Shown here piece after piece: positions 57,077-64,000 of a stretch of DNA of 64,000 nucleotides (its first letter is position 1; each line of letters opens with the position of its first letter). Where the stretch lies: contig CAJNOL010001224.1 in NCBI GenBank assembly GCA_905250125.1, positions 1-64,000 on the forward strand, written 5' to 3'. The stretch is from Rotaria sordida. Lineage: Eukaryota > Rotifera > Eurotatoria > Philodinida > Philodinidae. The notes beneath the pieces were generated by a model that ran no database searches, was not told where the DNA came from, and saw nothing but the letters and a program-made list of their open reading frames with translations. Made by a program: the position numbers and the translations under genes.

Positions 57077-60000
57077 CTTCTTCTTCTGGTAATGCGGTTT
57101 CTTCTTCAAACATAGTTTAGATTATTTCTTGCGATGCAAATAAAAACTAACGGAATCGATAGTCGATAGAGGAAAAAAAGAAGAAGAAGAAGAAGAAGAA
57201 GGAAGACAAAGAAAAATAAAACAAGACACTTTTGTACAATAAATAAAATACTTCGAGAAGTCTGTTTTGTTGTTACAAGAAATAGAATAGACAGATATAA
57301 TAGAAACATAATTATTTTTTTTTTTTTGAAGCAAAAAAAGTATCCTTCAGTACACATTGATGACATGAAGAATATCTCATTCGTAAGAATTCATCATCGC
57401 CTCCATACACTTTAACATATATTGACACATACGGTTGTCTGTCTATCTAGCAAAAGAGTCGATGAAGTGACCCTGTAGACATTGATTGTTGCGAGTTGTG
57501 TTTGTTTCTTTTACTCGTCTCTCTGTCTCTCTCTGTCGCTCGCTTCTTATATTATGCTGCTAAGCAGCTCAACCAACGAAAGGGCCTCTTCTCCCACGCT
57601 CTCTTGCCACTTCAAAATCGAAGTATACCCATCGGTGAATGCAGTGACTATGTACCCCAATCAGCAAAATGTTGATCTTCGTGTTACACCACTTCGCTTT
57701 TATTTATTCGAGATGGTTGTTGTTCTAGTTCAAGTAACGCACACACACACGCATACATAAAGGTAAAATAAAGACGTATATATTTTTCTACTTGGTCAAT
57801 CGTATATACCTAAAGCAATTCTTTCTCTCGAATGAATATAGATGCTTCTAGCAAAAAAGAATTCGACTTATGCGTGTTAAACTTTCGTCACTTACGGCGA
57901 AACAATGACAGAAGTAAAGAACGAAAAAGAAAAATTGCGGTAAAAATCACCATTATAATTTCATCGTCATCTCCCTATTCTTATTCTCTCCTCTTAGCTG
58001 TCTATACTCTCTCTTGTGCGCACCTCTTTTTATTATCGAGAATGAGTTGTGTGCTCTCATGATTTACGGCTTTTTTTGTGTGGTTGATCAACATTCGTCT
58101 ATGTTGTTGTTGCGGTCTCATATTGAGTTTCATAGTGCAGACGCCCACCATTTCTCTCTCTCTCTCTCACACACACTATTCGATCAAATATATAAGTAAA
58201 AAAAAAGCGAAGAAAAGAAAATAAAACAGTAAAGAGCACTAAAATGTCTTCACGAAAGTGACAAGTATAGAGTGGTTGTGTAAAAATAACAAGATAAAGA
58301 TATGATAGAAAATTGTTTTAATACCAAGAGATTATCGACTAAAGAAAAATAAAGAAATCAAAAGCACATTACTCATAAAAAACAGCATATCTCAATTAGT
58401 AATTGGAAAAATGATTGACTTATAAGTCATCTAGATAACCTATTGGCCATGAAAAGAGTATGTGTATATATTTTATTTGTGTTTGATTGCATTCACTGCT
58501 TCAGTGAATCAAGACATAAAAAAAAAAAAACAACATCGATATATATTTGTGTATGTTTGTCTGAATTACTAATATCATTTTATAAAGGATTGACGACCAT
58601 AAATGATTTTATGTACTTTGGTGGCCTCGTCTAGTGAGATAGAAATATATAAAAGTAATGTTTAGATTTGCTCGAATTCCTAATGTTAAATTGACCGATT
58701 CAAATTCTTCATAGAAATGCATATATTCATGCTGAGAAAAAAAACGACATAGACAAATTGAATATCCTGGAAAGAAATACAATGTAATGATCGATTAATA
58801 AGAAAAAATACGATCAGGTTTATGATGAAAGCTTTTCGTTTATTTTAGTAACAATGTCTTTTGGTGGTAAGTCGTAAGAACAGTAATCAATCATCATTCA
58901 ATGAATATTAACGTATGCATATATATATATATTATTTCACTTACATTTTCCCTTGTGTATCTTTCTTTTTCTCTTTTGCTATTCAATGATTATTCTCTTA
59001 GAAGAATAATATAAGTATAATACATACCTGCTTAACACAAAGATGTCAGTTTATTTGTTTATAGACGTTCGAACTTTGCTTCTTCTTCTCGTAAATACGC
59101 TGATGTTGATGCAAGAAAGAAAAAGAAGAGGTTAAATACAAAAGTTGTATTACGTTTATTATTGATGCTGTCGTTATTGTTATTGTTTTTTTGATTTTTG
59201 TCGATGCTCGTGATCACAGGTACAAGCAACGAAGAAGAAAAAAGAAAGAGCGGGAATTCTTTCAAAAAAAAATCAACGATTACTAACGTAAGAAACAGTT
59301 ATATGGCACACACACCACATATTTGAGTGTCCTTTATATTTTTTTTTCGTTCGTTCGTTCGTTCTCCTTTCAGCTTACTATACACGTACTCAAATAAGAA
59401 AAAAATGTAAGAAGGAATTGAGTAGGAGGAGACAACAAAATCGAAGACAATATGTGCTATCTGAAATTCAAGAAGAGAGCAGCCAAATGCCTAAATAGAA
59501 CGTAACAAACACGAATTGTCAGTTGGTCTTATGCAATAAACAATTTTATTGTAAAACAACAGTGGCAGCAACAGCAACAGCAGCTGAAAAAGCATAGAAA
59601 AAGAATTTCATATGTAACAGCCACATTCCTTTATATATACATATAAACATCAGTTGCTATCATTCGAGTTTTCTTTTTTTCTTGTTTTGCAATTTATTCT
59701 TATATTACAAGATGAGAAAACAATGTAATTATTTATATAAATGTAATATTTATTAACGAGACCAGAAAATATAATTATGAATCGATTATAAATAAGTATT
59801 AATTTGAAATTTGAGATAAATTAATCTAATCTATTTTTTTATATATCAAAAAAAATAACAAAAAAAAAAGAAAGAACAATTTAATTTTAAATTACTTTGT
59901 ACAATATGTGTACACAAAATAATGTCTACAAATAAGCGTGAATTTTTGTGTATATAATAAAAATTTAAATGGTTTCTCTCTGTATTGTTTTTATTTCATT

Positions 60001-60628
60001 TGTAAAAGAAACTATATAGTCATCATGTAACATTCTTTAAAACTTCGTCTATATCAATAATCATTCAATACTAACAGGAATAATTAAAGAAAGGCGTTAT
60101 ACGTGGTTTCTTTTCAAAAAAAGAAAATGAATGAAAAGAAATGTTGACGTAAAAGTTTAAATAAAGCAATGCATATTATAACACCCATCATTTTTCTTTC
60201 GTATATGTGAATATATATAACGGAAGATTATGACCTTGTTTATCGGTATATCTTTACATACTTCACATTACTTCTAGCTGTGCATTCGTTTACCCATTCA
60301 AATGCTCTAATCTCCCTGCATATTCAAACCAAAAAAAAAAAACGAAGAAAAAAAAACAAGCTGTTGCCAGCTCGTAACACATTTTCATATTCGTTGTTAA
60401 TAATACCTTGAAAAAAATCGGTATGATTCTTCTTTATACCTTCGATATATTGACATATGATCAAGTATTTTATAAAAAAATGTTAAAAAAAAACGAAAGA
60501 AAACACTTATTATATGATTCAAAGTAGTTCTTTTACACCATAAAATAATAAACTTCTAATCGTTTCAAAAAAAAAAACAAAAATAAAAGAACTCTTGAAT
60601 ATAATATATATATATATTTACATAGAAT
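55932..60628. other. Upstream region of the IF gene rich in simple sequence
   Basis: No coding exon recognised over 4.7 kb. Short tandem repeats are concentrated here: (TA)n at 56010, (GA)n and CG alternation at 56290-56315, (CA)n at 56492, (CGAA)n at 57003, (CT)n at 57042-57072, (GAA)n at 57178-57200, (CA)n at 57740 and (CT)n at 58155. GC content is higher than elsewhere. The many short ORFs are low-complexity. The region may hold the IF promoter, 5' UTR exons and, at its far end, the 3' UTR of the 60.6 kb gene. Confidence 0.5.
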
Positions 60629-61841
60629 TTATAATCGAAACCAAAAACTATCATTATCTTCATCATCATCATCAATTTTATTTAATGAATATAAATTTCG
60701 TTGAGTTTTGGACCATTTACGAAGATCATGTGAATTGCCACCTAAATCAGGATTAGTTTTTGAATAAAGATCTAATTCTTTCATAAAATTAAATGATTCT
60801 TTAAAAGCATTTTTCTTAATTTTGGATGCATGTTTTAATGCTTTACATAGATTTTCATCTTTTTTATCAGATTTTTCATTTAAATTAATATAAATTTTAT
60901 CCATCACTGCTGACCAAGTACAATAAATAGTCTAAATATAATCATGACTTTTTTTTTTTTCATTTTCATAATTTATTCAAACATACTTGAAGTACATTTG
61001 TATATGCACTTCGTGGATCGCCAATTGACAAAAGCATATGACCAAGAATTAATGCTTGTTTAATAACTTGTTTAAAATTTGGTAATTGTTGTGAAATTTT
61101 ATTTAATTTTTTCATATCATCATCATTCAATTCTTCATTATTAAACATAGATTTTGGTAATAAACCACGAAGAATTGTTACATAACAAGCACCAATAACA
61201 CGTAGAATTTCATCAATACGATTTCCATCATCAATACCAATAAAATAATGAGAACTATTAAGTACAATAGTTAATGCTTCAAGACGTCGAAAAGCAAATA
61301 TATAATGAGAAAAATTCATTTGTTTTTTATGCTTAAGAAATATTCCTTTCGCTATATCAATAAGACAATTTTCGATAACTTCTAATTCACCATAACAAAC
61401 AAAATCATTATGAATATACATCTAAAGAAAATATAGAAGAATTTATATTTAAAAGAAATTAATAAAAAAAAAAAAAAACAAAAGAAACCATACATCATAT
61501 ACATCTGGATCAACATGTTGAAGAACTTTTAAATATTTACGACTCCAAAAACGTGCTGTTCTTGAAATCATATTAGGTTCTGTATTTTCATATAGAATAT
61601 ATTGTTTATTAGTTGGATGAATTGTACCATCATTATTTTGAATAATTGATTCAATTGGCCATGGTCCTTTGTCTTCGTCGTCATCATCATCATCATCGGA
61701 TAAAGGTTCGAAATGTTGAATATTTTTTGTATCAATAAGTTTAACTTTTTTTTTTGGATTTGGTTCGTTTATATTAATTAATGATGAAGATTGTTCGGGT
61801 TCATTTTCTTTATTTTCGATATCACGATAACGTTTTGACAT
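60629..61841 (-). CDS. Unknown 361-residue protein, probably nuclear
   Basis: Exons 61494-61841, 60987-61421 and 60629-60931 join in frame. N-terminus is hydrophilic with a basic cluster ('NPKKKVKL', a likely nuclear localisation signal) followed by an Asp run ('SDDDDDDDEDKGPWP'). The centre (residues about 105-260) is helical and better conserved in character: 'RFWSRKYLKVLQHVDPDVYD', 'FSHYIFAFRRLEALTIVL', 'HMLLSIGDPRSAYTNVLQ'. It ends with a Lys-rich helix and another acidic run before 'DSFWFRL'. No signal peptide or membrane span. I do not recognise the family. Codon use and clean splicing argue for a real gene. Confidence 0.78.
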
Positions 61842-63564
61842 TTTTCTTTTTATTTAATTAAAAAACAATAAATATACAGAAAGTTTATATGTAGATAAAA
61901 AAAAAACAAATACGGTTGAACTAACTATTTAAGAAAACAAAGAACATAATGGCTGTGGTGATCAGTGGATATATATATATGGATTTATACGGTAGATGGC
62001 ATAAGACGAATAGTGAATATTTATTCGATATATGTACATAATTCAAGATAACTATAATGATTTGATAATACTAGTAATAGAAGACGATAATCTTCAAAAT
62101 CTATCATAACATTTGATCAGATGATTTCATAATAATAAAATGAGATTAATTTATAAAAGAGACAATTTTTATTCTTAACTAAACATAGTATCAAATATAC
62201 AATATAATATTTATTGAAGTAATTTAATATCTTTTTTTTTGAAATTCTAACAAATATAGAGCTTATTAATACAATAGAGTGTTTTTTTAATATCAATAGC
62301 TTAGCAAGATTAAGATTGTATATACACTTTTTTTTATAAGAAATTTTGTAATAAATTCTAAAAATAGAAAGTATTTCAAACTGAAGTACATTTTCAAATA
62401 CTCATAAAGCTGACGTAGATGACAGATGTTTTTTATTTTACGAGTAAATATTACTTGAGTTCACTGATAAGGGTACTCGCTGTCTTTTCTTTTTATTATT
62501 ATTATTATTTCTCGTTCTCGAATAGAGTACAATCGGTCCACATGAAATTTTTACCCTGGATAAAGCACTTCAAATAAGGAGACATGTGTTCCATGAAAAC
62601 GCAATCGATCAAACCTTTCCCCACATGTTAAATTGTTTTTTTGATTGAGATAATATTCATTTGATATGAGTAATAGAAAAGTCTAGAATGATTTGATTTT
62701 CCGAGCCTTTGTTCTAGACTACAAATTTCCTTCTAGGAAATATCTGGATAGCAAAGATTAAAAATCGTTCCACTTTACTTCGGTTTTTTTTGCAGATACT
62801 AGACATTGTTTAAGGTGGTTAATTTTTTTTATCGTCTCCTATTCGAATAAAACGATCGAAATACTGATCGTATCTACAAAAATATATGTTTCGTTTTTTT
62901 GTTTGTGAAATCTGCCTAAAATCAATAGTTCAATTTGATCGAACGTACTATTATGTATCAGAACTTTTTCTCTAACTAAAGTGATTGAAAACTATCTGTG
63001 TTAGAAGTTCATGGTCTATGCCAGTCAGCATCTTTGAAATGAGAAGAATAATCGTATAGCGCGAGTTTTTCCGAGAAAAAAATATTAACTAGTAACGAGA
63101 ATTTCTCATTTATATGGCATTTGATAGAAGACACTTCGAAGTATATTAACAAATTTTTGAAAAAGCTCAAAATCGCTTTTGAGAGATAGTCTAAAATATC
63201 TTCAAAAGAAAAGTTTCCACTTAATAGGATGAAATTTGATAAGCATTGTAATATAACCAGGCGATATCCCGTAAAAAAAATCTTGTTTCAAATTATTTCA
63301 GATCAATCGGTTGTATTCTCTTCGAGAATGATTAAAAATGAGTGAAATATTCTTATCTGTCTGATCTTTGACATAATAAGATTTGATATATTTTCTATCA
63401 TTTTGAATATGCAATTGTTATTTCTTTTTTAAGAAAGAAAAATTGTAGTGCAAAAAATACAAATAATAAAATCCATATCTATCTTCATTGATGTGACCAT
63501 GTGAATAGTAAGCAACAAAAAAAACAAAAAAAACAAAAAAATAGAAAAATCAATTTTTTTTGTC
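61842..63564. other. Intergenic region, nothing recognised except a short repeat
   Basis: 62640-62720 is a short third copy of the repeat found at 8885-9130 and 43755-43985 ('attcatttgat', 'agaaaagtctagaatgattt'). No gene or exon supported. Confidence 0.5.
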
Positions 63565-63989
63565 TTAAATGGCAGCTAAAGCAAGTTTAAGTTGACGATT
63601 AATATGTCTTGATAAACTTTGTGAATTATGTCGAACTTTTTCTGCTCGATTATAAGCTTCATTTAATTCGATTATATCAAGATAATTTGAAGTCTAAATA
63701 AATAATTAACAAATTTTTATAAATTACATACATATATTTTGTATACATCCTACTGTATCTGAATCACTATCAGTAGATGATATATATTCATCCATACATC
63801 GATGCCGATGATTTCTTTTTCTTAAATAATAAAAATCATCATATGATAATTACTATATATATATATATAATATTATTCTTACTTATATTCACTTTCATAA
63901 CCAGGATCATCTTGATAAGATGGAGTTCGTTTTAATGTTGAATTAATATGATGACTAAAAATATTCAAATCAAAACTCGGATTAAACAT
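63565..63989 (-). CDS. Unknown small protein (three exons, 100 aa)
   Basis: Exons 63883-63989, 63754-63820 and 63565-63693 join in frame from an ATG at 63989 to a TAA at 63565. The sequence is polar: 'TLKRTPSYQDDPGYESEYK', a Ser/Asp run ('SSTDSDSDT'), then a helical C-terminus 'AEKVRHNSQSLSRHINRQLK'. No signal peptide or membrane span. Since the gene lies at the window edge, upstream exons may exist and this ATG may be internal. Family not recognised. Confidence 0.55.
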
Positions 63990-64000
63990 TTTATAGTTTC

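Overview
The window is eukaryotic, metazoan nuclear DNA: very AT-rich, with multi-exon genes, mostly short (about 45-80 nt) GT-AG introns with T-rich 3' ends, and a heavy load of small terminal-inverted-repeat elements. A protostome-type intermediate filament protein with a lamin-tail domain, VPS16, a fibrocystin-like (G8) relic, membrane lectin genes and GH19 chitinases in tandem fit a bdelloid rotifer best, but the species assignment is inference. No operon of bacterial type, rRNA, tRNA or CRISPR array was seen. All recognisable spliced genes lie on the minus strand; one small secreted-peptide gene is on the plus strand. I built the exon models by hand from splice signals and reading phase, and every model below closes in frame.

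Layout. 1-6.5 kb: VPS16 (3' end outside the window), a UBE2L3-like E2 relative only 100 nt upstream of it, and a second E2 enzyme. 8.9-10.9 kb: a dead mariner transposase split by a hAT-like element. 12.2-19.4 and 26.2-33.6 kb: two copies of a roughly 7 kb segmental duplication, each carrying an intact GH19 chitinase with two hevein-type chitin-binding modules and a TIR element; a third, partial copy at 25.5-26.2 kb carries a piggyBac-like insertion. Between the copies (19.4-25.5 kb): a mariner-type MITE exactly at the duplication edge, a small gene broken by another MITE, a G8/beta-helix (PKHD1L1-like) pseudogene and an isolated leucine-rich-repeat exon. 34.5-35.2 kb: a third E2 enzyme, paralogous to the second. 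37.1-39.8 kb: a TATA-containing promoter, a 53-codon secreted-peptide ORF, then a ~92 bp minisatellite of about 25 units with an assembly gap. 42.7-46.7 kb: a ten-exon C-type lectin receptor gene with a 7-nt microexon, whose last intron holds a 1.4 kb TIR element. 46.7-52.9 kb: intergenic DNA with repeats. 52.9-55.9 kb: intermediate filament gene, followed by ~4.7 kb of simple-sequence-rich DNA upstream of it. 60.6-61.8 kb: a conserved-looking nuclear protein of unknown function. 63.6-64 kb: a small unknown three-exon gene.

Functionally the genes do not form one pathway: endosomal tethering (VPS16), ubiquitin transfer (three E2-fold proteins), chitin breakdown (two chitinases), cell-surface recognition (lectin) and cytoskeleton (IF). 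The strongest leads for follow-up are the TIR element carrying an exon-like coding fragment, the rearrangement breakpoint at a MITE, the E2 without an HPN motif placed tightly in front of VPS16, and the peptide gene fused to a minisatellite.
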